The notes: generated by a model from the sequence alone, not told the origin. A stretch of 37,691 nt of DNA from CAJBLF01 sp041663325 (GCA_041663325.1 JBAZRN010000011.1:1-37691), one strand, 5' to 3'; counted from the stretch's first letter, positions 10,734 to 20,840 are shown. Program-made: numbers and translations.

Positions 10734-12218
10734 CTATTTCTTCTCATAAATTCTTTGCATCATAAGCATCACTCGTCATCTTAGCTCTTTCATGGAGGGA
10801 TTGGAAATGTTGATCATAATGCCCGCTTTTTTGAGGGCTTGAAGATGTTTGGTATAATATGGTAGCTTTGAATCATTGCCGATACTGTAGTCCAAGAGCC
10901 GTAAAAATCTTGAAAGTACGGTACCAAACTGAGCTCTTGTCACTTCTCCATAAGGATTAAATTTTGCTTGCGGAGTAAGTCCATCTGGATGTAATCCCAT
11001 CAAACCATATTCACAAGCTTTTTGGATATACCGCTTGCTTTCTTTTGATTCGTTAGGAAGATCACTAAATAAAGCACATCCCGTCGTATCATGTACAAGG
11101 ACTTCATTTCTATTAAATACATATGTAGCGAAGTTTACCATCATTTTTGCTAGATCTTTTCTAATGAGCGTGCCATACATATTTGCATTTGTACATTGAT
11201 TTATCGTCGTAATATCAAAACTACGCGCGCATTCATACGCTCAGTTGATCTCGGCAGAATATGCTGAACATAGTGGTAATGTAGGTTTATGCTGTATTTT
11301 GCTTTCTGGTCAGGAACAATTATTATCATAATAACTTGGTGAATAATCTATACCATCTTCATTTGCTCATGATAAATTATGTTTGGAAGTAGTGTTTAGC
11401 ATACAATTATCTTGTGTAAGTGTTGACCCGCCTCCAGCTCAATTGCTCGTTACCGTACAATTTTTGGTTCACGAAACCACTTGGGTATTGCCGCAAGAAC
11501 TCGTTTGGGTAAATGATGTTCACGCACAAACCGTACTTGGACTAGGAGCTCGATCATATGAGCAAGAACTATTTCCCGCTATCACTCAAATTCCTCCATA
11601 ACTATCCCGAATATATCACGTCAAATTATTGTCCTTTCGGAGCAGGGAACCAGACAACCCCGTCCCATGCATATTTGTAGAAAAGTTCTCCGTAGTCCCC
11701 GCGATCAGATAATATGTTGTCGTATTATAGGTTGTCATAAGTTGTCCATAGACATTTCACGTAGTGCCGCCAAGACCGGTACAGTTGGTGAATAATCCTC
11801 CACTCAATTGCATACCGCTATATCCTGTGCTATTTATCGCTTGCAAACCCGTTAGCGTGTTCTGATCCAACGGTCGCAATCTTTCTCCTCTCTCATTATT
11901 ATAATATATTCATCTGATTTTGCTAAAACATACGCCCGTGGTTCCTCAGCTTAGCTCGACGACTTCACCCGTAGTCAATGTTTTCAGACTTCTCGCCAAA
12001 TACAGTCAGACTTTTTTATTTCCGCCATATTTGAAATCAATATCTGTGCGATTGGTAAAAACAAAAATAGTTGATCCAAATTGTCAGGTAAGCTGGTCAT
12101 TTAAACGGAATTCCGTAGCGCCAGGCGCTGCTAAAATATATACCGTAGTTATTCATCAGAGAAAAATACCTAGTCATATAAGTCCGTGTAATAGATACTT
12201 TGGTGAGATATGTTTCAT
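10734..12218 (-). CDS. Exported protein with SLH-type C-terminus (cassette copy 1, second gene)
   Basis: A 494-residue exported protein. The N-terminus is basic then hydrophobic (MKHISPKYLLHGLIG), a signal peptide or anchor. Residues about 30-260 closely match the gene at 17844 (shared landmarks ATEFRL, YNNERGERLRPLD, GLQAI, YSGMQLSGGLFT, GYIRDSYGGIG). A Cys-rich motif shared by both copies follows (TVCAG.SFTQ.S.CGNTQ), then SPSYYDNNC. The C-terminal 150 residues differ from the other copy and instead resemble the SLH-type gene at 2547 (YIQKACEYGLMG, EVTRAQFGTVLSRFL, MKELRGRVML). The start at 12218 was chosen because it opens the hydrophobic leader, 47 bp after the stop of the repeat protein. 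Likely surface-attached; the shared domain is unknown to me. Confidence 0.88.
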
Positions 12219-12265
12219 GTGAGATATGCAGACTAGAATAAAAAAACTTGATCTGGATGAATAGA

Positions 12266-13735
12266 TTAGAAACAACTTGCACCTTCATCAGACATTTTGA
12301 CGGCATTGCCAGTCCCATTACAGAAACAATAGAAATCGCCTGTGTTATTGTAAAATTGTGTTCCCTTAGGATAATCTGCTGTGTTTCCACAAGGACTAGA
12401 ACCAAGTTTGATTGGTCTGATACCACCTTCTACGGTAAGCATCGCACCGCTTGTGATTGTTCCGATACTGACTTTACCATCATTGAAAACGGTAAGCGCA
12501 TTGAAAGGACTTAAAATACTTCATATTCAGATTTCAAAGATGCTGTTTGATAGTCAGATATTGTATGTTCCCATAGCAAGACTATAATCTGCATTAGCAT
12601 TAGTGATCGTCCCCCACCCGATCGTAGTAGATGCAACACCACTAGCAATAGTAGAATTTCCCATAGCAGTAGAATAAGTTCAAATAGCTTTTGTAGTATC
12701 TCACATAGCAGTAGAATAGTCTCAACTTGCTGTTGTATTCATACCCATTGCCGTAGAAACAACTCAATATGCTTTAGCTTGACTTCCCATCGCTGTAGAA
12801 TTTACTCAATTAGCACGTGTGTTTAATCACATAGCTGTTGTATATGTTCCATTAGCTTCTGACAAATGTCCCATCGCTGTAGATCATATACCAATCGCTA
12901 TTGTTGATTCTCCCATCGCTGTAGAAACGATTCCATTTGCTTGTGTTTGATATCCCATCGCCGTAGAATAATTCCCGCTTGCTATTGTGCCTTGTCCCAT
13001 CGCAGTAGAACCATATCCACTGGCATGTGTTGAATTTCCCATCGCAGTTGAATAATCTCAACTAGCCCATGTAGATCATCCCATAGCAGTAGATCAAGTT
13101 CAATTAGCATGTGTTCAAATTCCCATTGCGGTTGATCCATATCCATAAGCAGTAGAAACATATCCCATCGCTGTAGAATAATCACCACTTGCAGTTGTTC
13201 CTATACCCATTGCTGTAGAAGCATATCCATTAGCATGTGTTGAATATCACATGGCTGTAGCTACTTGTCAATCGGCATGTGTATAAGCTCCTATTGCAAA
13301 AGATACTCATCAAATAGCTTCTGTATTTACTCATATAGCAAAAGAATAATTTCATCATCCTGTTGAATAATATCATCCAGCAATGGAATGATGTCATGAT
13401 GCTACACTACCATATCATAGAGATGTAGATCCATCTCAAATAGCTTTTGTACCAGATCCCATTGCGGTTGATCAGTAACCATATGCATTGATTAAATTTC
13501 CAATTTCTAATGTCTTGCCTTGGATCTTTCCATTGACGCCATTCAAAAATATCCCCGTGATTCCGCTCTGATTACCATCATCAGTCAGAATAATGTTCTG
13601 GATATATTGTGTCGCGTTGGTCAGCGCAGTATTGATGCTCGTATACGCAAATGCGAAATACACGGCAGAGACGCCGAAGAGAAAAAGTACAGCGTACTTG
13701 AGTGAAGAAAATGATTTGTGTGAATGGGTTTTCAT
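12266..13735 (-). CDS. YadA-head-like repeat surface protein (cassette copy 1, first gene)
   Basis: A 489-residue exported protein. The signal or anchor segment (residues 12-30, LKYAVLFLFGVSAVYFAFAY) is followed by a short linker. Then come roughly 18-20 copies of a 14-residue repeat built on STAMG....ASG.Y, the Hep/Hag head-repeat pattern of trimeric autotransporter adhesins, which forms a left-handed beta-roll. The C-terminal 100 residues (LTVFNDGKVSIGT, LTVEGGI, CGNTADYPKG, ending CF) have no beta-barrel translocator. It therefore cannot be a classical type V autotransporter and is probably Sec-exported. Many repeat glycines are TGA. It heads a two-gene unit with the SLH-type gene 47 bp downstream. 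The ATG at 13735 matches the start of the paralogue at 20729. Confidence 0.88.
12660..13480 (-). repeat. 42-bp coding tandem repeats (14-residue units)
   Basis: Direct repeats at 42-bp spacing encode STAMG-type units. A core seen on the plus strand as CCCATCGCTGTAGAA recurs with variations. Units towards 13300-13450 are more degenerate. These are protein repeats, not CRISPR. Confidence 0.85.
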
Positions 13736-13770
13736 TATCAAAATTGAGAGAATAAAAATAAACTTATCTA

Positions 13771-13799
13771 ATTATACCTCAAAACGTAAAAAAAAGCAA
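13771..13799 (-). promoter_or_regulatory. Promoter of cassette copy 1
   Basis: On the minus strand TTGCTT is followed after 17 bases by a perfect TATAAT, about 35 bp upstream of the ATG at 13735. Confidence 0.6.
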
Positions 13800-13870
13800 A
13801 TTTAAATTTTATCCTCACTTAGTCCTCTTTGTTATTGCGTTTTATTCAATTTTCGTGAGATGAAAAAGCA

Positions 13871-13898
13871 TTGAAAAATGAGGGAATATTGTTATAAG
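13871..13898 (+). promoter_or_regulatory. Promoter of hicBA
   Basis: TTGAAA and TATAAG are 16 bases apart, 20 bp before the hicB ATG. An AGAGGG just downstream could serve as ribosome binding site. Confidence 0.55.
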
Positions 13899-13917
13899 AT
13901 AGAGGGTTTTATTCCTA

Positions 13918-14178
13918 ATGAAGAATAATATGTTTACAAATTATGTCCATTTTCTTTTAGAAAAAGCAATTTATGAAAAAGATGAAAATTGATATATTGT
14001 TGCCAGTGTGCCTGGATATCAATGATTTTTTTCACAATGACAAAATATAGAGGAAGCAAGAGAAAATCTCCTAGATGCTATGGAATCAGTTATTTTCCAT
14101 AAAATCCAACATAATGATAAAAAGATAATCAAAGAGATAAAGTCTTTTACTTCAGTGCAACAATTACAAAATGCCTAG
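13918..14178 (+). CDS. hicB: HicB-family antitoxin
   Basis: An 86-residue antitoxin that would neutralise HicA and usually represses its own operon. The N-terminal RNase-H-like HicB fold is visible: a strand and helix FLLEKAIYEKDENGYIVASV, then PGYQGFFSQGQNIEEARENL and the helix LLDAMESVIF. This is the standard order of HicB, including the G-x-x-P-G and G-x-T/N-x-EA signatures. Three of its glycines are TGA. The C-terminus is short, with no recognisable full DNA-binding domain. The alternative start at 13930 is in the same frame; 13918 was preferred for its spacing to AGAGGG. It overlaps hicA by 8 bp, with antitoxin first. Confidence 0.85.
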
Positions 14179-14389
14179 ATTAGTACCACTGAAGCCAGAG
14201 GAGGTTATAGAAAAATTAAGAAAATTATGATATATATGACCAGAAACATGAGGAAAACATTTGCACATGACCAAATGATCAGATATAATTCCTATTCCGA
14301 TACATTGAGGACAAGAAATATGAGTTGGTCTAATTTCTAAAATCATTAAGGAGGCATGAATTTCTAGAGATGAGTGGATAAGTTTATAA
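14171..14389 (+). CDS. hicA: HicA-family mRNA interferase toxin
   Basis: A 72-residue toxin with the double-stranded-RNA-binding-like fold of HicA, which cleaves mRNA independently of the ribosome. The family pattern is complete: VIEKLRKLGYI, then GGKHLHMTKGSD with the catalytic His of the G-K/S-H motif, IPIPIHGGQEI and the terminal helix GLISKIIKEAGIS. Seven of its ten glycines are TGA codons. In a standard-code host the product would stop after 19 residues. The ATG lies within the last codons of hicB, so translation is probably coupled. The locus sits between two membrane or surface gene blocks. Confidence 0.9.
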
Positions 14390-14413
14390 TAGCACCTATA
14401 GTTCAAAACAATT

Positions 14414-15835
14414 TTACTGCAACGAAACCTTGAATACTATCCATGTAGTACCTCCTGTCACTGGCAAGAAACAATATCATCACGAAAGATTTTCTCTAAA
14501 TTGCTGACTTCATAATCGAATATATAATGGTCTAGATAATTTTGCGTAGGTAGCTTTGAGCATTTCACATTTTTGTTTTCCATCTACTGATCGTCGTTGA
14601 TTTCGCTGTTGATGAGTCCAAAGATCCATATCCGACATCCCAGGGTTGATATAGTCTCTCTGGCTTCGTCCCATGATCCATGGAGTATAATTTCTATGGG
14701 TATTCATCACTAACGCATTGGGTTGTGTAATCTTAGAGAGATTTTTAATTGAAATAAATTCTTCCTGACTGATCAAGGGAATAGCATGATCGTTTACATA
14801 TACTATATAATACGTACTCCATCCAAGAAGCCCAATGAATATCAAAGACGTCCAAAGACCTGAACGAAGCTGAAAAACCTTGAACAAAAAATATGCCGCG
14901 AATATAACAACAAAAGCGTCGAGAAAAACCAGTGTTCTATTATAATTTACCAAAGATAAAAGTATCCAAACTATTCATACACCATATCACACTAACCATA
15001 CATCAAACTTTTTTAATTTGATCCTTCGTCACGCGCCTAATATACTCAATATAATGATGGGTCGAGAATATTTGAGATACAGTATCGGCGTAATAAAATC
15101 TCATCCGCTGCCATCTCCCACGGCTTTGACCGCTTCTGTCATGATGCGTCCTCGCAAAGGGATATAGATGAGTAATGCGCATCCACCTGCTATTGTTCGA
15201 TACACTATTTTTTTCCATGGCAATGTTTTCGTAGTTATCCATTCAATGATTGTGCTTATGGCGAGTATTGCTCAGACATAGAGAGCAGTATGCTTATGCA
15301 ACAAAATAAGCAAGAAAAAGAGTATGCTCTGAAATAATACTTTCTTCTTCTCTCATAAAATTAAGATCAATATCATTATACTGACTCCCAATGTTTGTTT
15401 GAAATATCATCGATAGAACACTTGATATTGAATGATAGATGTCCGATACAGTAGAGCTGCAAACACTCCTCGTCGAAGATTTTTGGATTTAGTCTTGAAG
15501 TACCAAAATAATAATACACCAGGTATGAGGTTGATAATTCCTATCCCTCGAGTCAACATTCGATCAAAGGAAACTCAGAGTTTATTCCCAAGGGCAGCGA
15601 GTATTCACAAAAGCGGTTCATGTCTGACTCGCTGAGGAAGTAGAGAAAAATCCATCGAGGTAATGACATTTCGATAATGAGAAAAAATCTCTTTATACAT
15701 TCCTGGATCATAACCCAATGGAACCATTGAATATGTAAAATATCGAAGTCTAAAAAGTCATAAAACTGCTCATATCCCGAGGATGATGTAAGGAAGTTTT
15801 GTAGTGAAAAATGTTCTTCTCATAAATTCTTTCAT
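14414..15835 (-). CDS. Polytopic membrane protein, possibly GT-C-type glycosyltransferase
   Basis: A 473-residue integral membrane protein with roughly ten hydrophobic segments; the first covers about residues 15-30 (LPYIILGIGAVLGLF). Soon after it comes a loop with GYDPGMYKEIF, acidic and aromatic as in the first extracytoplasmic loop of GT-C lipid-sugar transferases. A soluble C-terminal domain of about 110 residues (from QEEFISIKNLS) ends the protein, again as in GT-C enzymes. No exact family can be named. The next gene on that side is hicA, convergent and 24 bp away. A symmetric sequence in its leader suggests regulation. It may glycosylate surface proteins or lipids; the function is inferred from topology only. 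Confidence 0.75.
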
Positions 15836-15860
15836 GGCATGATTGAGTGATTAAGTGAAA

Positions 15861-15887
15861 TACTATGTGCATAGTACATATATTATA
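15861..15887 (-). promoter_or_regulatory. TATAAT box and downstream palindrome of the GT-C-like gene
   Basis: A minus-strand TATAAT (15882-15887) is followed by TACTATG-TG-CATAGTA (15861-15876), a near-perfect palindrome at about +5 to +20. It could be an operator or a 5' leader hairpin. No convincing -35 box was seen. Confidence 0.45.
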
Positions 15888-15914
15888 CTTTATAATCAAC
15901 CCCATCCTAAATTT

Positions 15915-15942
15915 TTGACAAAAAAACTTTTTTGGCTATAAT
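15915..15942 (+). promoter_or_regulatory. Consensus sigma-70 promoter of the TPR gene
   Basis: TTGACA and TATAAT, both perfect, are 16 bases apart and lie 34 bp upstream of the ATG at 15976. Confidence 0.8.
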
Positions 15943-15975
15943 AGAGTCCTATTACATTTATTTTGGATTATAGCG

Positions 15976-17460
15976 ATGAATTTAAATCTCTTAGACTTAC
16001 TCAATCAAATCAAAAAATTTGCCATGCAGGAGACGGGAAATATATTTTCATTAGTGGCATATTTTCTGCTTGCTATAATAGTTCTGAGCCGATATTTTAG
16101 CACTTCATTGAGTAAAAATAATCCAGATTATGATATTTATGTATTGGTGGCGACATTAGCATTTATCCTTATTATATGGACCATCACAAGAAGGATTCCC
16201 AGAGATATATGAAAAATAAATATAGGTATCGCGCAAGTCAATCTTCTGAATACTTCTATGGAAAAGCCATTAGACGGAGAGCAAAAACTCAGTATCTCCA
16301 CAGAGATTTCAAATTATATCTACAATTGTTTGAGTCACAATAAACAAGAATTATTGATGGATCAGTATCTAAACTTTTTTAGGCTTCCCTCAAGGATTAC
16401 CGTCAATTATGCAAATTGTGATGAAACTGTTGATAAGCTGGATATCGATATGCTGATACGATGAGTATGTAGATATCATGAGCAAAAGATTTTCATAGAT
16501 TACAAAGTAGCGACCAGAAAACGCATCAACTCAATATTTTTCGACAAACTAATCAACGACATAAACGCATATCCCGAGATACAATTTGATTTTTCGGGAC
16601 AAGCAAATCTCGAGTTCAATAAATTTATCCATATGGTTTCCTATTTGAGCATTATCTATAAAAGCTTAGAGCTAATGAATACGTCACAGTATCAAGAAGT
16701 AGAAAAGATGATTTTGCATGCATTGAATTGTTTGAATAAATTATACGCCGACGTGTCAGATCAAAGTGTAAATGAATGAGATAAGGACGTAGTAAAAATA
16801 GAAATCTTGATGTATTTCATTCTGGCAAAAAATTATTTTAATCGGGCAAATTTCCTTATAGAAAGCTTCGACTACAAAAATGAAGCCAATGCAAAATTAG
16901 ATCAATGCACAGCAGCGACGGACAAAGAAATGGATCTTATCAAAAAATATCTTGAAAAAAAGAAGTACGGTTCGCTCTACGAACAAGTGGAATTGGAGAA
17001 CGCGTATATCTATTCATTATGACAGTTATGAAAAACGCAAAACAAAAAAACAATCAACAAGCAGTTGAAAAAAGTAGACGTCATCTTAAAAGACAAATAT
17101 AAATTCGGCTTAGTAAAAGCGTTTATCGAAACAATATTCAAAGATGTAAGTGATGCGAAAAAACATTATGAAGAAGCGTTAAAACAGAATCCAAACAATA
17201 CAGTCGCTTTACGCGGATTGTGATTGGTAGAATATGAAACAGGAAATTTTAGCAAGGCACACGCATATTTAAACAAATTAAATTCAATTTCACAATTCCA
17301 CATTTTTCAGCCGCATCTCTTTGATCTCAAACTTCAAAAGACACTTTACAAAATCGATGTAAAAAAATGATATATATTCTGAGCTATAAAACATTTGTTC
17401 TTACTGACAAAATTCAAGATGGAGAATAAAAAAACGTTAAAGAAAAATTATGCATTGTAG
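15976..17460 (+). CDS. Membrane-anchored TPR-like protein (494 aa)
   Basis: A 494-residue protein with two N-terminal membrane segments (about 23-40 and 55-72) and a long helical cytoplasmic part. Near residues 390-430 a TPR unit is visible: AKKHYEEALKQNPNNTVALRGLGLVEYETGNFSKA, with the usual Ala, Leu, Gly and Tyr positions. Earlier helices around 230-340 (YFILAKNYFNRANFL) look like degenerate TPRs. TPR domains mediate protein-protein contacts, so a scaffold at the membrane is plausible, but no partner is evident. It is a single-gene transcript with a consensus promoter and its own terminator. It sits between the two copies of the surface cassette. Confidence 0.85.
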
Positions 17461-17478
17461 TGGATATAAAGGATTTTG

Positions 17479-17503
17479 GAGGCTCTATCAGCCTCTTTTT
17501 CTA
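17479..17503 (+). terminator. Terminator of the TPR gene
   Basis: GAGGCT and AGCCTC arms around a five-base loop are followed by TTTTTCT, 19 bp after the stop. Confidence 0.85.
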
Positions 17504-17513
17504 AAACGGAAAT

Positions 17514-17541
17514 AAAAAAAGGAGATGAAATACATCTCCTT
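17514..17541 (-). terminator. Terminator of the 17.6-kb small gene
   Basis: Perfect 9-bp arms AAGGAGATG and CATCTCCTT with a five-base loop, then seven T on the minus strand. It lies directly after the stop of the gene at 17559. Confidence 0.85.
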
Positions 17542-17558
17542 CAACGGTATTGCGGCAG

Positions 17559-17735
17559 TTATACGGTAGCGGTTTCGTAATGATATTCTTCAACATTAAC
17601 CGGATTGTTTATCGGCCAATTTGTAAACACATTGGTTGAATAGTTTGTTAAACAATCATCCACCAGCTGTTTGTAATTTTTATTGTTGGTGTAGGTTTCC
17701 AGTACTTCCGGCGTTGTTGCCTTGATATTAGCCAT
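17559..17735 (-). CDS. Small hypothetical protein (58 aa)
   Basis: A 58-residue acidic protein (MANIKATTPEVLETYTNNKN start, ending EEYHYETATV) with one Cys and several Asn and Tyr. It has no signal peptide, membrane segment or known motif. A GTG at 17774 in the same frame would add 13 residues but begins against the upstream terminator, so the ATG was preferred. A strong terminator follows it and another precedes it, so it is a single-gene transcript. That makes a genuine small gene likely. It has no TGA codon, having no glycine at all. Confidence 0.6.
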   Translation of the reverse strand: MANIKATTPEVLETYTNNKNYKQLVDDCLTNYSTNVFTNWPINNPVNVEEYHYETATV

Positions 17736-17783
17736 AGTTGTAGTAGCAACATACAACACGATTATTTTAACCACACCAAATCT

Positions 17784-17822
17784 TTAAAAAGATAAAAGCC
17801 CCCAACAGAAAAAGGAGCTTTT
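17784..17822 (-). terminator. Terminator of cassette copy 2
   Basis: AAAAGCCCC and GGAGCTTTT arms (one mismatch) enclose a loop of about ten bases, with T-rich sequence beyond on the minus strand. It ends the unit whose last gene stops at 17844. Confidence 0.75.
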
Positions 17823-17843
17823 AGTAGATTTTTTTCTGTCTAT

Positions 17844-19418
17844 TTATTTAGTCTCTACATAATCAAACAGCAACCCATTGAATGGGATAGCGATCATTTT
17901 TGCAAATTCTGTCCTTGTAACATTTCTGGTTCCTTCAAACTTATAGGCACCGTTTTTTTGCGGGATTCATGAGATGAATCATAATGTCTCCGCCTCCCTA
18001 ATGCTGGTATAATATGGACTTGATAGTGAGATGTCCATTATCTTGGTTGGTCCAGAAATATCTATACGTCCTGTCATGATAGCATGATAAGTCATCATAA
18101 TTTTTTGGATGATTTCATTTCTTGATATAGGCGTGTCAGGATTTATATATTTCTTGTTGTTTTTGACCGTATAGAGACCATCAGTCAGTCACTTAGTATA
18201 TGCATACGTAGCATACCGGCTAAATCGATGAGTAGCTTTAACATCTGCAAAGATGTTTGCATAAGGATACGCCTTATCTTCAGACGTGATAGTAAAATCA
18301 TTGAATGCCAATCCCATGATTTTTACTAATGTCTTCTGCGCTTCTGCTTTAGTGATGTATGCATTGGGGCTATATTTCCATTGTCCTTTTCTGGTCATTG
18401 TTCCTCTATGCAGACAGCTTAGACGCATGAGTTCTATATAAGGATATCATCGTTGACCAGTAGTATCAGTAAATGGTCATCTCTTGATATACTTTTCATC
18501 TGTATATTTACATGCTTTTCCTGGTGTTAGATGCGTGCCTACACATGTACCATCATAATAACTCAATGAATAATCTATACCACTGGCATTGGCGCCTGAG
18601 AGATTAGAGGTTGAGATCGGATTCCGTTGACAATAATCTTCGACAATTTCCCCTCATCCTCATCCTCCACAGCTTTTGGTTCAGCTAACAATTTGGGTAT
18701 TTCCACAGACGCTGTTTTGAGTAAATGAGAGTCCGGCGCACACCGTATCTGGACTTGGACTTCGCGCGTCACTGCATCCGCCGCTTCATGCTACTACACC
18801 GATTCCGCCATAACTATCCCGGATATATCAGCTTAAAATATTATTTCCTCGAATAAGCGATCCATCCAGTCATGTCCCATGTGTATTTGCAGGAAAATCA
18901 TACGTCATCCCAGCTATCAGATAATAGGCGGTAGTGTTTTGCGTGATGGTGAGCTGACCATAGACGTTGCTTGACGTGCCGCCAAGACTGCGGCAATGGG
19001 TAAATAATCCTCCGCTCAATTGCATGCCGCTGTAAGAAGTATCTATCGCCTGCAATCATAAAAGCGTATTTGCGTCTAATGGCCGTAATCTTTCACCTCT
19101 CTCATTATTGTAATAGAGTCCTCTGATTTTAGCCGAACAGTACCCCGTAGTTCCTCAGTCCAAAACCACTACTTCTGGAGTAGATAATATTTCCAAGACT
19201 CTCGGTAAATACATTCAGACTTTTTTATTCCCGCCGTAGGTGAAATCAATATCTGCGCGATACATAAAAATATTAGGTCCGAATTGCCCTAAAAGCTGGT
19301 CGTCCAGACGAAACTCTGTGCCGCCTCATGTTGCAAGGACGCATATCGTGGTGATTCATCAGAGAAAAACACATATTCAGATGATTCGATGAAGATATTT
19401 TTTGGAGGGATGTTCCAT
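17844..19418 (-). CDS. Exported protein with three SLH-type segments (cassette copy 2, second gene)
   Basis: A 524-residue exported protein. The hydrophobic leader covers residues about 11-28 (RIIGICVFLGGITTICVL). Residues about 30-260 are homologous to the gene at 10734 (same landmarks, such as NNERGERLRPLD and SGYIRDSYGG). The shared Cys motif, a Gly-rich linker with TGA codons and SLSYYDGTC follow. The last 200 residues hold three SLH-type segments unlike those of copy 1. The clearest are YITKAEAQKTLVKIMG, PISRNEIIQKIMMTY and NVTRTEFAKMIAI, with alternating YATYAYTKGLTDG and AETLGFISGI. SLH triplets typically bind cell-wall polymers. It begins 48 bp after the stop of the repeat protein, as in copy 1, and ends at a terminator. 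It is probably held on the envelope; the N-terminal domain is unknown to me. Confidence 0.88.
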
Positions 19419-19466
19419 GTAATCCACGAATACCAGGATAAAAATCTGATCTGTATAATAATATAT

Positions 19467-20729
19467 TTAAAAACAATCGCCTGTCATTTGCATTCTTTGA
19501 GCTGTCGCAGTATTATCACAAAAACAATAATAATGATCAGTGTTATTGTAAAATAATGCTCATTCAGGGTAATCGGCAGTATTCCCACAAGGATTAGAAG
19601 TTATTTTTATTGCTCTGATACCGCCTTCTACGGTAAGAAGCGCATCTGGTGATGTCGCACCAGTTCCGATACCTACTTTACCATTAGCGAGAATTGTAAG
19701 AGCGTTGGCTTCAAACCCGCCAGCAGAACCCATTCATACTTCAAAGAGACTAGTGGGTAATCAGATGTTAAATTTTCCTAAGGCAGTAGCAGCGTATCAG
19801 TTGGCAATTGTATAATATCCCATCGCTGTGGAATAATTTCAAGAAGCATACGTATGATCTCCCATCGCTGTTGAAACATATCAACTAGCAGTTGTTGAAT
19901 TTCCCATTGTTGTAGAATAATCTCAATTAGCATTCGTACCTCCTCCCATAGCGGTAGAATAGTTTCAAATAGCATGTGTACTTGCTCCCATCGCTATGGA
20001 GTAATCTCAACTAGCAGTTGTACTTTGTCATATTGCTGTTGAAGCATTTCAATTAGCTTGTGTTTGATATCCCATCGCTGTTGAATAATCTCAACTAGCG
20101 GTTGTACTAAAACCCATTGCGGTAGCATAAGCTCAACTTGCAGTTGTTGAAAATCCCATCGCTGTAGAAAAATTTCAGATAGCATTTGTTCCTCGTCCCA
20201 TTGCAGTAGAGGATCATCAATTAGCTTGTGTTCAATTTCCCATCGCTACAGAAGAACCTCAATTAGCAATTGTATAATATCCCATCGCTACAGAAGAAAC
20301 TCAATTCGCATGCGTGGTATTTCCCATCGCTGTAGAAGTATCTCCATTAGCCTGCGTATTTCCACCCATCGCTGTTGAAACTGATCAATTGGCTGTTGCA
20401 CCGCCACCCATTGCTGTAGAATAGTCTCAATTAGCTTGTGTTCAATTTCCCATCGCCGTAGCATTGGTTCCGCTTGCACTTACTCAGGCACCTAGAGAAA
20501 TAAATCAGTAAGAAATAATATTCCCATTGATTCCATTGAGAAAGATTCCAGTTAATCCGCTTTCATTACCATCATCTGTCAGCGCTATCTTTTGGATGTA
20601 TTGTATGGAATTAGTCAGTGCGCTATTTATGTTCGTATACGCAAATGCGAAATACACGGCAGAGACGCCGAAGAGAAAAAGCACAAGGTACTTGAGCGAA
20701 GAAAGTGATTTGTGTGAAGATGGTTTCAT
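19467..20729 (-). CDS. YadA-head-like repeat surface protein (cassette copy 2, first gene)
   Basis: A 420-residue paralogue of the gene at 12266. The leader (LKYLVLFLFGVSAVYFAFAY) and the following 40 residues are nearly identical between copies, including a run of more than 45 identical bases around 20632-20690. About 16 regular 14-residue repeats (STAMG type, some SVAMG) make up the middle. The tail again has LTILANGKVGIG, LTVEGGI, CGNTADYP, and ends in CF. No autotransporter barrel is present. Repeat glycines are often TGA. It is transcribed from a near-consensus promoter about 85 bp upstream, with the SLH-type gene downstream. A fibre-like surface adhesin is the likely role, by analogy with Hep/Hag heads. 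Confidence 0.88.
19819..20490 (-). repeat. Sixteen 42-bp coding tandem repeats
   Basis: Cores of the form CCCATCGCTGTAGAA (plus strand) recur every 42 bp, coding for 14-residue head repeats. They are more regular than in copy 1. Not CRISPR. Confidence 0.88.
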
Positions 20730-20812
20730 TGGAGCAGGATGAAGGATTAAAGATTGTTAGAGTTTTGAGTATTGAATGATTTATTATTCACTCGTAACTC
20801 GTTACTGAATCA

Positions 20813-20840
20813 ATTATACTCAGAAAAAAAATCCTGTCAA
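20813..20840 (-). promoter_or_regulatory. Consensus promoter of cassette copy 2
   Basis: On the minus strand TTGACA and TATAAT are 16 bases apart, both perfect, about 85 bp before the ATG at 20729. The flanking bases (CTAAAATTTGACA, GAGTATAATTA) are shared with the promoter at 24763. Confidence 0.8.

Noticed and set aside
12097..12426. A 109-residue minus-strand frame across the gene junction
   Set aside because: It overlaps both the end of the repeat protein and the start of the SLH-type protein in a third frame, and its sequence is not conserved in cassette copy 2.
12660..13480. Regular direct repeats that might be a CRISPR array
   Set aside because: The 42-bp period has no distinct spacers, stays in one reading frame, and encodes Hep/Hag-type 14-residue repeats. 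The same holds at 19819-20490.
12266..13735. Classical trimeric autotransporter
   Set aside because: The head repeats fit, but there is no C-terminal membrane-anchor barrel, and the tail is a soluble Cys-ending domain. Only a head-like relation is claimed.
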